This document shows, piece after piece, positions 6,239 through 13,872 of a stretch of DNA of 17,167 nt. The stretch comes from CAYOVG01 sp964407285. GTDB taxonomy: Bacteria > Desulfobacterota > Syntrophobacteria > Syntrophobacterales > Syntrophobacteraceae. The DNA is taken from contig CAYOVG010000128.1 in assembly GCA_964407285.1 (NCBI GenBank), positions 1 through 17,167 of the forward strand. Reading direction: 5' to 3'. Numbering within the stretch: the stretch's first letter is position 1; every line of letters starts with the position of its first letter. The notes beneath the pieces were generated by a model, which saw only the letters and a program-made list of their open reading frames with translations, made no database searches and was not told where the DNA came from. Both the position numbers and the translations under genes were made by a program.

Positions 6239-8329
6239 TCAGGAAGCTTTTTTCTGCTTCTGAGGCTCTTTCTGCCTCTTGATGATCTCTTCCGCCAGGC
6301 TCTTGGGCACCGGATTGTAGCGCGCAAATTCCATGGTAAACTCCGCCTTCCCCTGCGTGGACGAACGCAGGACGGTCGAATACCCGAACATATCGGCGAG
6401 CGGCACCTCAGCCTCGACAGTCGAAAAAACGCCATCTTCCGATGTGCTGATGATCATCCCGCGGCGCTGATTGAGCGTTCCGAGGACGGCTCCCTGGAAT
6501 TCCGAAGGAGTCTCCACGACCACCCGCATCACCGGCTCCAGCAAAATGGGCGCGGCCTTGTCGTATGTCTCCCGGAAAGCCCCCACGGCAGCCTGCTGGA
6601 AAGCGAGGTCGGAAGAGTCCACCGAATGCGCGGCGCCGTCGTTGATGGTTACCTGAACGCCGACGATGGGATATCCCCCGAGCGCCCCCTTCTGCAGACA
6701 CGCTTGAAATCCCTTGTCGCAGGAAGGAATGTATTCCGTGGGGATAGCGCCTCCCGTGATGTTGTTCACGAAATTGTAGTCTCCATCCTCGAAGGGCTCC
6801 ATAAAACCGGCAACCCGCCCGTACTGGCCCGATCCGCCCGTCTGCTTCTTGTGCGTGTAATTGAAATCGGCCCGGCGGGTAAGCGTTTCACGGTAAGCCA
6901 CTTTCGGCATTCCCGTTTCCACATCGGCCCCGTATTCCCTTTTCATCCGCTCCACGTAGACATCCAGGTGCAGCTCTCCCATTCCGCAGATGATGGTCTC
7001 ACCGGTCTCTTCATCCAGGTAGGACCTGAAGGTGGGATCTTCCTTCGTGAAGCGGCCGAGCGCCTTGCCCATGTTGACCTCCGCCTTCTTGTCCGCGGGC
7101 TTTATCGCCAGGGATATGACCGGGGCGGGCACGTACATGGATGTCATCGTGTAGTTGACACGGCCGTCGGTAAAGGTGTCTCCCGACGAGCAGTCTATTC
7201 CGAAAAGGGCTACGATATCGCCCGCCGCGGCATTGTCGATCTCTTCCATCTCGTCGGCGTGCATCCTCACCAGTCGCCCGACTCTCGACCGCTTCCCGGT
7301 ACGGACGTTGACGATATTGTCTCCCTTCCGCAGGAGGCCCTGGTAGATGCGAAAATACGTGAGCTGCCCATACCGGCTCACTTCCAGCTTGAACCCCAGC
7401 ATGACCAGCGGCAGATCGGACTTTGACTCCAGCTTGACCTGCGCTTCCTCCTGGTCGAGGTCGAGCGCGACGGTCTCGCTGTCCAGCGGACTGGGAAGAT
7501 AGCGGACAATTGCATTCAACAGGCACTGCACGCCCTTGTTCTTGTAGGCCGATCCGACGAACACCGGCGTAAGCTTGAGAGACAGAGCGCCCCGGCGGAT
7601 GGCGTCGTGGATCAAATCCTCCGTCACCTGCTCCTCCAGGATCGCCTCGGTAAGCTCATCGGAGAAAAGTGAAAGCGCATCGAGCATTTCTTCACGCTTC
7701 TCGCGGGCTTTTTCCACCAACGCGGCGGGAATGTCGCCTTCCTGCATGTCTTCGCCATGGTCGCCTCTAAAGAGGACAGCCTTCATGGTGACGAGATCGA
7801 CGATCCCTTCGTGTTCGCCTTCCAGCCCTATGGGAAGCTGCATGAGAACGGCATTGTGATTCAGCCTTTCTTTCAGTTGCCTGACCACGCGTTCGGGGTC
7901 GGCTCCGGACCGGTCGCATTTGTTGATGAAAGCGAGCCTGGGAATATTGTAGCGGACCATCTGGCGGTCGACCGTAATCGACTGGGATTGCACGCCCCCC
8001 ACGGCGCACAGCACCAGGACGGCTCCATCCAGCACCCTGAGGGCCCGTTCCACCTCGATGGTAAAATCCACGTGTCCCGGAGTGTCGATGATATTGATGT
8101 AATGGTCATGCCAGTTACAGAACGTGGCCGCCGACTGGATTGTGATGCCGCGCTCCTTCTCGAGTTCCATGAAGTCCATTTTGGCCCCCACGCCGTCTTT
8201 CCCCTTCACGTCGTGGATGGCGTGAATCCGTTGCGTGTAGTAGAGAATCCGTTCCGTAAGCGTGGTCTTTCCGGAATCGATATGGGCGCTTATCCCGATA
8301 TTCCTTAGCCTCGTCATATCCTTGATCAT
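6239..8329 (-). CDS. fusA: Elongation factor G, spd/mitochondrial EF-G1-like type
   Basis: Encodes 696 residues, full length for EF-G, the GTPase that drives tRNA-mRNA translocation on the ribosome. G motifs: AHIDSGKT (15-22), ERGITI (59-64), DTPGHVDF (82-89), NKCD (136-139) and GSAYKNKG in the G5 region. The N-terminal 120 residues (AHIDSGKTTLTERILYYT, then KGKDGVGAKMD and IDTPGHVDFTIEVERALRVLDGA) closely follow mitochondrial EF-G1 (GFM1), with Ser in place of the usual bacterial Ala in the P-loop. This is the form called spdEFG1 in spirochaetes, planctomycetes and deltaproteobacteria. Domain IV keeps THKKQTGGSGQYGRV. A Lys/Gln-rich tail ends the protein. The start at 8329 follows AAGGGC. 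The gene stands outside any ribosomal-protein operon, which fits a second EF-G. Its own promoter probably lies between 8340 and 8480; TATAGT (8437-8432) is a candidate -10 without a good -35. Confidence 0.95.
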   Translation of the reverse strand: MIKDMTRLRNIGISAHIDSGKTTLTERILYYTQRIHAIHDVKGKDGVGAKMDFMELEKERGITIQSAATFCNWHDHYINIIDTPGHVDFTIEVERALRVLDGAVLVLCAVGGVQSQSITVDRQMVRYNIPRLAFINKCDRSGADPERVVRQLKERLNHNAVLMQLPIGLEGEHEGIVDLVTMKAVLFRGDHGEDMQEGDIPAALVEKAREKREEMLDALSLFSDELTEAILEEQVTEDLIHDAIRRGALSLKLTPVFVGSAYKNKGVQCLLNAIVRYLPSPLDSETVALDLDQEEAQVKLESKSDLPLVMLGFKLEVSRYGQLTYFRIYQGLLRKGDNIVNVRTGKRSRVGRLVRMHADEMEEIDNAAAGDIVALFGIDCSSGDTFTDGRVNYTMTSMYVPAPVISLAIKPADKKAEVNMGKALGRFTKEDPTFRSYLDEETGETIICGMGELHLDVYVERMKREYGADVETGMPKVAYRETLTRRADFNYTHKKQTGGSGQYGRVAGFMEPFEDGDYNFVNNITGGAIPTEYIPSCDKGFQACLQKGALGGYPIVGVQVTINDGAAHSVDSSDLAFQQAAVGAFRETYDKAAPILLEPVMRVVVETPSEFQGAVLGTLNQRRGMIISTSEDGVFSTVEAEVPLADMFGYSTVLRSSTQGKAEFTMEFARYNPVPKSLAEEIIKRQKEPQKQKKAS

Positions 8330-8479
8330 TGCTTGCCCTTAGTTGTCCTTCCCGGTTCGATGATGTTCAGAAGTCAGACCGATTGAAGTAATGCCGTTTA
8401 CCGGACAAAAAGATGCCGAAACCGAAAGAGCACTATACCCGTTCAGCATCCGGCATCCAGTAATTCCGGTATGGAATCA

Positions 8480-8508
8480 AAAGAAAACGGGCACCATATA
8501 AGTGCCCG
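8480..8508 (-). terminator. Rho-independent terminator after the MepA-like gene
   Basis: On the minus strand CGGGCAC (8508-8502) pairs with GTGCCCG (8494-8488) around a seven-base loop and is followed directly by TTTTCTTTT. It sits about 75 bases after the stop of the murein endopeptidase gene and separates it from fusA. Confidence 0.85.
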
Positions 8509-8581
8509 CCCTTAGATTTTTCTTATAACCACTTCGGAAGTGGAAGGAAAGCGGAAAAAATCAATAATTCATTCGCCGCGC

Positions 8582-10330
8582 CTAGTCCGTGGGAAGCTTG
8601 AGGGCCATGCCCGGGTGAAGGGGCTCTTTGGTCGTGATGCGATTCAGACGGCAAAGAACCTGTGTGGTGACCTGGTACTTCTTTGCTACATCCCACAAGG
8701 TTTCACCACGTTTGAGCACATGGGTCCTGGCGACTTTCTCGACGACTTTGGCTCCCTTGCCGGCCTTGGCGTACTTGTCGCCCCTGTCCCTGTCGGACTT
8801 GCCGTTCCGGGCTACGACCGCGTAGCCGTCTTTCCTCTCGGAAGATTTTGAGGATGTTTTCACACTATTCGATGACCGGGAGCGCTCTTCGGACGCCACC
8901 ACCAGCTTATCGCCGGGATCGAGCCCCTCGTTTTTCTTCATTTTGTTCAACCGGCACAGAGCATCTACCGTCAACCCGTTGTCCCTGGCGATCCTGGCGA
9001 GGGTATCCCCGCGGCGAACGGTGTAGGTGAGAACCCTGGGTTCAGGCGCGGGAGCGGCCGCGGTCTTTTTCACATTTGCCGCGTCGTGTTCCTTCCGAGC
9101 AGCGGCTTCCTTGCGCGAAATCTCTCTTTGCGCAACCTCTATAACCAGGGTCTGCTCCCGCTGCGGAGCGGGCTGCGCCTTCCGCCGCACGTTGTCCTCG
9201 AACTGTCCTCCGGCAGCAGGTTGCCGCACCTTGGCGACCATTTCATGTTCCCGGTCCGCAGGCGTTTCCTTTGCGGGGGCGGGCTGCCGTTCCCTGACAA
9301 CGGCCGGTTCGGAAGCATTCCCAAAACTGGAGGACATCTGCACAGAGGCCAGCATGGCGGAACCGGCCTCTCCTATATGATGCGGCTGGAGGGACCTGGC
9401 GATATGGACCGGCTCGAGTTCGAAGCCCCTCTTGTAGAAAACCAGGCAGGTGCCGGGCCGGGGGCATTCCCCGCCGGAAATCCCGTTCCACTTGCCGAGG
9501 TCCTTTTCTCTCACTCCGAAACTTTGCGCAAGCGAGCGCAGGCTGTTCTCGTTGCCTTTCACATAGTAGTTGACCCGCTTCGGCAGGTAGGTCTGCTGAG
9601 CCGTTTCGATCATTCTTTCCTTTTGGGGATCGAACTTCTTCATCTGTCCCGCAAGGGTGGACCACGGCGTAAAGAAGCGCACATGCATATGGTCGCGGTG
9701 TCCGCTCGCATGCTGGATGATGGAGCCCTTCCCTCCCCAGCCCGGCTGAAGAAAAACCCGGTCCAGGTAATTAGGGTCCACACCCTGGCTCAGCGCGTAG
9801 GCATACAGACGCGACATGATGCTTCTATCCAGGAATATATACTCGACACGTTGAGTGCTAAGAAGGCTTTGAACGAAACACCACGTCTTGGCGACGTCCA
9901 GGTTTTCCCCATTCATAGGGTAGAAGCCGTCCAGAGGCACATTACCCCTCGCAAACATACCGATATCCACATCACGGCCGTTCTGATGCGACCGATGACG
10001 GTTCAGCCAACCGCCGTTGCGTTGAGAAAAGTCGCCGATAAACACTTCACACGAATCAGGATATTGCTCCCCGAACCTTTCAAAGGCGTCCAACAACGCC
10101 CCAACCAACTCGGGGGTGGTGTAGCTTCTCTCCAAATCACGCAGATAATAACCGGGAAACTGATCGGGAAACGGCACGCCGTTTACCAGGCTTCCCCGGA
10201 AGGGCTCGCCGACTGAGAGCGTAAGGGCTTGACTGGGTTGACTGGAGAAAGCGATTGGAAGGGCGAGTAGGAGGGTAATGGCAAGGTGGACTACCCTTGA
10301 TTTTAGATGGGGTGACCAATACCGTGACAT
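8582..10330 (-). CDS. mepA: Secreted MepA-type murein endopeptidase fused to LysM domains
   Basis: Encodes 582 residues from the ATG at 10330, chosen because AAGGAT (10342-10337) precedes it and a signal peptide follows at once: hydrophobic residues 11-32, likely cleavage after SQA at 35. Residues about 40-235 are the penicillin-insensitive murein endopeptidase domain (family M74). The zinc motifs RSHQNGRDVDI (His115, Asp122) and GHRDHMHVR (His211, His214, His216) are intact. MepA cuts D-Ala-meso-DAP cross-links between glycan strands; family members also cut L,D links. Then come a degenerate LysM-like segment (about 254-300), a low-complexity Pro/Glu/Ala/Lys-rich linker (about 340-430), a LysM (about 435-478), a Ser/Lys-rich linker and a last LysM (about 536-580). 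E. coli MepA is about 274 residues and has no LysM, so this is a fusion suited to staying bound to peptidoglycan. The frame is open upstream to 10459, but without a signal or ribosome site. Confidence 0.9.
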   Translation of the reverse strand: MSRYWSPHLKSRVVHLAITLLLALPIAFSSQPSQALTLSVGEPFRGSLVNGVPFPDQFPGYYLRDLERSYTTPELVGALLDAFERFGEQYPDSCEVFIGDFSQRNGGWLNRHRSHQNGRDVDIGMFARGNVPLDGFYPMNGENLDVAKTWCFVQSLLSTQRVEYIFLDRSIMSRLYAYALSQGVDPNYLDRVFLQPGWGGKGSIIQHASGHRDHMHVRFFTPWSTLAGQMKKFDPQKERMIETAQQTYLPKRVNYYVKGNENSLRSLAQSFGVREKDLGKWNGISGGECPRPGTCLVFYKRGFELEPVHIARSLQPHHIGEAGSAMLASVQMSSSFGNASEPAVVRERQPAPAKETPADREHEMVAKVRQPAAGGQFEDNVRRKAQPAPQREQTLVIEVAQREISRKEAAARKEHDAANVKKTAAAPAPEPRVLTYTVRRGDTLARIARDNGLTVDALCRLNKMKKNEGLDPGDKLVVASEERSRSSNSVKTSSKSSERKDGYAVVARNGKSDRDRGDKYAKAGKGAKVVEKVARTHVLKRGETLWDVAKKYQVTTQVLCRLNRITTKEPLHPGMALKLPTD

Positions 10331-10495
10331 GACGCTATCCTTTTCTTCTGTGTTTTCGGGTTCGGTAAAGCCTCCATGCTGATGTAACCAGGCTTTCCTG
10401 CCAGGCGAAACATCATGCCCAAATCCATGGCTATAGACCGAAGGCGCAACACACACCACCGCACCTTCCTGATGCGCACAGATAGAGCAAAAGAC

Positions 10496-10525
10496 ATTAT
10501 ACAGGGCCGCCTATTGATAACAGGC
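10496..10525 (-). promoter_or_regulatory. Candidate mepA promoter with overlapping palindrome
   Basis: A perfect -10 box TATAAT lies on the minus strand at 10501-10496. The -35 region is poor. It is overlapped by the imperfect palindrome GCCTATTGATAACAGGC (10509-10525), which could be an operator for an activator or repressor. The predicted transcript start, near 10489, leaves a leader of about 160 bases. By-eye prediction. Confidence 0.35.
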
Positions 10526-10615
10526 GCGCCTCACCTCCCAATATGTCCGTAACAAGGGGAGGCCAAACAAAGTGTTTTCACGCTTGACCTGTAAGGAATA
10601 CTGTACCCGTCTACC

Positions 10616-10644
10616 GAAAAAAAAATGGGCTGTCAACCCATTTT
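10616..10644 (-). terminator. Rho-independent terminator after the L,D-transpeptidase gene
   Basis: On the minus strand AAAATGGG (10644-10637) pairs with CCCATTTT (10629-10622) around a seven-base loop, and the hairpin runs into a tract of T residues. The nine-A run at 10617-10625 on the plus strand is that tract. It lies about 150 bases after the stop codon. Confidence 0.85.
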
Positions 10645-10790
10645 CTTCGGCCACACTTAGGATGCGCCTTAAGTTCATGTTTTTACAAATAGAAAAAAAT
10701 TGCTACGAGAATTTTTCCAAAACAATACCAATAAGTTACAAAAAGAGATGGAGTATTGAAATAAACATAGCAAGAACGAGATGTTAGCCT

Positions 10791-12461
10791 TTACTTGATA
10801 GTTCCCGCATACTGCCCGTAGACATCGCCCAGGAAGATGATGTGCCCCTTCTCGTCCACGGATATCGGATTGTACTCTATCACGATCGGCACCGGTTCAT
10901 TCAGCGTTACGAACACCTGGTTGTAGTGCTTGAGGTAAGAGTCCACCTTGGCGGCGGCCGGATTGTTGTCCTCCGCCAGGATAACCCTGGCCAGATCCAC
11001 GGCCTTGTCCACACGGACGCAGCCATGGGAGAAATCCCGGCGGGCTCTCTGGAAGAGGCCCTTGTTGGGCGTATCGTGGATAAAGACCGCATAGGGGTTA
11101 TCGAACTCGAACTTGATTCTTCCCAAGGGGTTCTTCGGCCCGGGAACCTGAAACACCCTGGGCTGCCCTGACGGAGACCTCAATGAACTCTGAACGTACT
11201 TGGGGTCGTTTGCGACCGCGTCGCCAAGTTCCTTGAGGATACGGTCCGTGATGTACCACCGGGGATTGAAGATCAACCGTTCGATCATGCTGGACAGAGT
11301 AGGGGTATGGTTTTCTCCGACGACCTGGCCGTTGAGTTTGACCCTCTTCCCTCCGGATTTCCCTATGATGACCCTGTGAGTGGCCAGGATCTTGCCGTCC
11401 TTATGGTACTCGAGGAGGAATTCGGGAGCATTGATGCGCACGTATCGGTCGTACTGCCGCGTCGCGCTTTGGCGCATGAGTTTGAGGCTCTGCCCGAGCC
11501 ACCCGACTTTCTGCGAATTGGGCATGCCGTTCCACGCCTTGCTCTGGCTCTTGAGGAAGTCGTTGGATTCCATCTCCTTGCCGAGGGGCGCCGCGTGAGA
11601 GGCGGCGTGCGTCGATCCCTTGTAGTAATTGTATGCGTTACGAACGACCGCATACTCTCGGGACGTGGGTTCCAACGCTTTCAGAAGCCCGGCCATATCG
11701 ATGCCGCCCATGACCAGTTGAAGGTGCCTTTCCTTGTCGTTGGGGTTCATTTCAGCGCAAAAGCGGACCAGGTTGGACGTCATCCGGACATCGAGCCGGC
11801 TCGCCGCATCGAAGAGTCCTTTGTACTTCTGTTCCAGCAGGCCGACAAAGGCGGCTGTCGCTTCCGAATGGGCCCCCGCGGTCGCGGACTCCCCCGAATT
11901 TTGCCTGCAATAGGCAAGAAACTCGGAAGCCGATGCAAAGGACCGGCCCGGCTGCGCCCCCTGCGGGAAAGCGGCCTCGATGATCCGACGGTAGGACGGC
12001 TCCAGGTCCTTCATGGAAGACTTGATTTCCGCGAGCTTCCCGAGCAGTTCGTTCGCCTGTTTCAGATTGAACGGCGCGGGGTCGATGGCGTCGCTTTCCA
12101 GGCTTTCCAACCTGTGGAGAAGCACCCGGCCCCGCTGGTTCAGTTCGAAATTGCCGTCGACGAAAAGGGGTTTCCAACTGACAAGCTGATAGGCATCGAA
12201 CAAAGCGCCCTGGTCGGAGCGCGGGGGCTGGTCGCCGTTGAGCAAATCCCAGATGAATGAATGGGTCAGAAACTCCGTGGGGGGATTCAAAAACTTCTCC
12301 GCCATTTCCCAGGTCGGGTGCGATATTTCATTCCAGCAGTTTTCGACCCAATCCCCCGCAGCCATGGACTCGGGCGCGCGCACGCCCCACGAGCATGAAA
12401 GTCCAAATGCGATCCAGAGTATAAATACAAACCTAAGTCCTGATGGTTCCACTCTTTTCAT
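10791..12461 (-). CDS. Periplasmic L,D-transpeptidase, YcbB/LdtD type (YkuD domain)
   Basis: Encodes 556 residues. An uncleaved anchor or signal peptide occupies about 9-35. The large middle part (about 40-330) is helical and fits the scaffold domain of YcbB-type enzymes. The YkuD catalytic domain spans about 340-525: strands around FLLEYHKDGKILATHRVIIG, the capping insertion, then FDNPYAVFIHDTP with His462 and the signature FSHGCVRV with catalytic Cys481. The nucleophile and histidine are both present. The family makes 3-3 (meso-DAP-meso-DAP) cross-links that resist most beta-lactams; ErfK-type relatives attach Lpp to murein. It starts 12 bases after the stop of a six-cysteine protein gene, with only a weak ribosome site, which suggests translational coupling. 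A terminator lies about 150 bases downstream. FGLSC near residue 23 is not a proper lipobox because Gly occupies the -3 position. Confidence 0.9.
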   Translation of the reverse strand: MKRVEPSGLRFVFILWIAFGLSCSWGVRAPESMAAGDWVENCWNEISHPTWEMAEKFLNPPTEFLTHSFIWDLLNGDQPPRSDQGALFDAYQLVSWKPLFVDGNFELNQRGRVLLHRLESLESDAIDPAPFNLKQANELLGKLAEIKSSMKDLEPSYRRIIEAAFPQGAQPGRSFASASEFLAYCRQNSGESATAGAHSEATAAFVGLLEQKYKGLFDAASRLDVRMTSNLVRFCAEMNPNDKERHLQLVMGGIDMAGLLKALEPTSREYAVVRNAYNYYKGSTHAASHAAPLGKEMESNDFLKSQSKAWNGMPNSQKVGWLGQSLKLMRQSATRQYDRYVRINAPEFLLEYHKDGKILATHRVIIGKSGGKRVKLNGQVVGENHTPTLSSMIERLIFNPRWYITDRILKELGDAVANDPKYVQSSLRSPSGQPRVFQVPGPKNPLGRIKFEFDNPYAVFIHDTPNKGLFQRARRDFSHGCVRVDKAVDLARVILAEDNNPAAAKVDSYLKHYNQVFVTLNEPVPIVIEYNPISVDEKGHIIFLGDVYGQYAGTIK

Positions 12462-12473
12462 GGGATTCTCGTC

Positions 12474-12779
12474 TCACCGTTCCTTCTTGATTTCAGTAAC
12501 GTCTTCCACCTTCCCCGCCTGAACGTTTATCCTCTCGTAGAGAAGTATCTGTTCACGCAGGCTCAACTTCCTGCACGGGACCGCCGTCTCCCGGCGCCCC
12601 CGGTTCTTTCCGCTCCGGCATGAGTAGCATCTCGAATCGCTGCACTGCTGGCAGAAATGGCAGTCCGGACATGGATGCTTCTTGACGGAATGTCCGGGGC
12701 TTCCGCCCGGCTCATAGACCTGCTCCAGTCCGGCGACTTTCACAAATCGCGGCTTGTTTTTCGATTCTTCCGATTCCAT
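12474..12779 (-). CDS. Small cysteine-rich (six-Cys) probable metal-binding protein
   Basis: Encodes 101 residues, no signal peptide and no membrane span, so probably cytoplasmic. The centre holds Cys37, 40, 43, 46, 51 and 54 in the spacing CxxCxxCxxCx4CxxC, and a seventh Cys at 69. This fits a zinc- or other metal-binding knuckle; an iron-sulfur site is less likely but possible. The rest is charged, with a helix-like C-terminus (LREQILLYERINVQAGKVEDVTEIKKER). GAGGG lies a few bases before the ATG at 12779. The gene is the first of a two-gene unit with the L,D-transpeptidase, separated by 12 bases. I do not recognise the family. A regulatory or metal-sensing role for cell-wall enzyme expression would be speculation. 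Confidence 0.72.
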   Translation of the reverse strand: MESEESKNKPRFVKVAGLEQVYEPGGSPGHSVKKHPCPDCHFCQQCSDSRCYSCRSGKNRGRRETAVPCRKLSLREQILLYERINVQAGKVEDVTEIKKER

Positions 12780-13553
12780 TGTTCCCTCGGGAATGCAGTA
12801 CGCCTGTTGAAAAGCGAATAAGCGTCGCTCTATTTAGCAAAATTATTCCTAATGTTCAAAGGTTCTTTACCCATGAGACAAAAAAACTTCTCAATGCGCT
12901 CGGATTATGTTATTCACCCTGGTCGTTACCGGGAACCCGTACGAGACACGCGGATTGTATCATGGATATGGCGCGGAGTGGACGAGTAATTCGTCTTGAT
13001 CGTGCGGGGGTTATGGGTATGCAAGGTATGCAGGCGCAATTCGTTGAGGGTGTTTTCGACGTCGTGAATGATATAAGTTGTCGCAATCATGACTATTATA
13101 TGGGGCTCGCGCTGGATGAGGCCGAGAAGGCTTACGCATCGGGGGAGGTTCCCGTGGGAGCCGTGCTGGTGGACAGGCAGGGCGAGGTGCTGGCGCGCGG
13201 GCACAACTGTCCCATCTCGGAGTGCGACCCTTCGGCGCACGCGGAAATCCGGGCATTGCGGCAGGCGGCTTCAGCCTTGAGAAATTATCGGTTGCCGGGT
13301 ACAATAATCTACGTTACCCTGGAGCCGTGCGCGATGTGCGTGGGAGCTTTGCTTCACGCGCGGGTCGGTCGGCTCGTGTTTGGCGCATCGGATTTAAAAA
13401 CAGGTGCGGCAGGTGGAATTGTAGACTTGACAAGAGCACCTGTTTTGCATCATTATATGGAAGTCGTCAGCGGGGTCCGGGCCGGCGAGAGCAAGGAGTT
13501 GTTGCAGCGTTTCTTTCGGGAGCGCCGCCGACCCCGGAGCGAAGTCATGGAAG

Positions 13554-13651
<98 letters not shown>

Positions 13652-13699
13652 CTCCACGCGGACGAGACACTGACTTACAAGCAGAACTATCCATATTGC

Positions 13700-13793
13700 G
13701 GAGAGATGCCCGAGCTGGCTGAAGGGGCACGACTGGAAATCGTGTGTACGCCCAAAAGGCGTACCGAGGGTTCGAATCCCTCTCTCTCCGCCA
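13700..13793 (+). tRNA. tRNA-Ser (anticodon GGA)
   Basis: A class II tRNA. Acceptor arms are GGAGAGA (13700-13706) and TCTCTCC (13783-13789), followed by G and an encoded CCA. The anticodon stem CACGA/TCGTG encloses CTGGAAA, giving anticodon GGA for UCC and UCU codons. The variable arm has a strong GTACGCC/GGCGTAC stem and the T arm is GAGGG-TTCGAAT-CCCTC. It lies 50 bases after tRNA-Ser(CGA), so the two are probably processed from one transcript. Confidence 0.96.
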
Positions 13794-13872
13794 CCGCTCC
13801 ACCACTCTTCATCCGTCCATCCCGGGCATTCAGTCTCACCCTGTACCTGTATTACGGAATATCGGCATTGCC

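Larger units (their letters stand above)
10331..10790. other. Gene-free region: mepA leader and promoter plus terminator of the L,D-transpeptidase gene
   Basis: No gene is visible in these 460 bases. Reading on the minus strand there is first the terminator of the L,D-transpeptidase gene (10644-10616), then a candidate mepA promoter (-10 at 10501-10496), then an approximately 160-base leader to the mepA start. The leader contains the inverted repeat AAAGCCT/AGGCTTT (10367-10373 and 10390-10396). The part from 10650 to 10790 is AT-rich. Confidence 0.6.

Noticed and set aside
6209..7426. A 405-codon plus-strand open frame across fusA, and a 376-codon one at 9086-10216 across mepA
   Set aside because: Both are antisense to well-supported genes and show Arg/Leu/Gly/His-rich shadow composition with no start signal.
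10331..10500. A cyclic-di-GMP or other known riboswitch in the mepA leader
   Set aside because: The conserved core sequences of the GEMM, glycine, TPP and cobalamin classes were looked for and not found.
12779..13063. A longer TadA starting at 12779 or 12962
   Set aside because: The extra residues are not TadA-like, the DNA is AT-rich intergenic in character, and it overlaps the promoter region of the divergent cysteine-rich gene.
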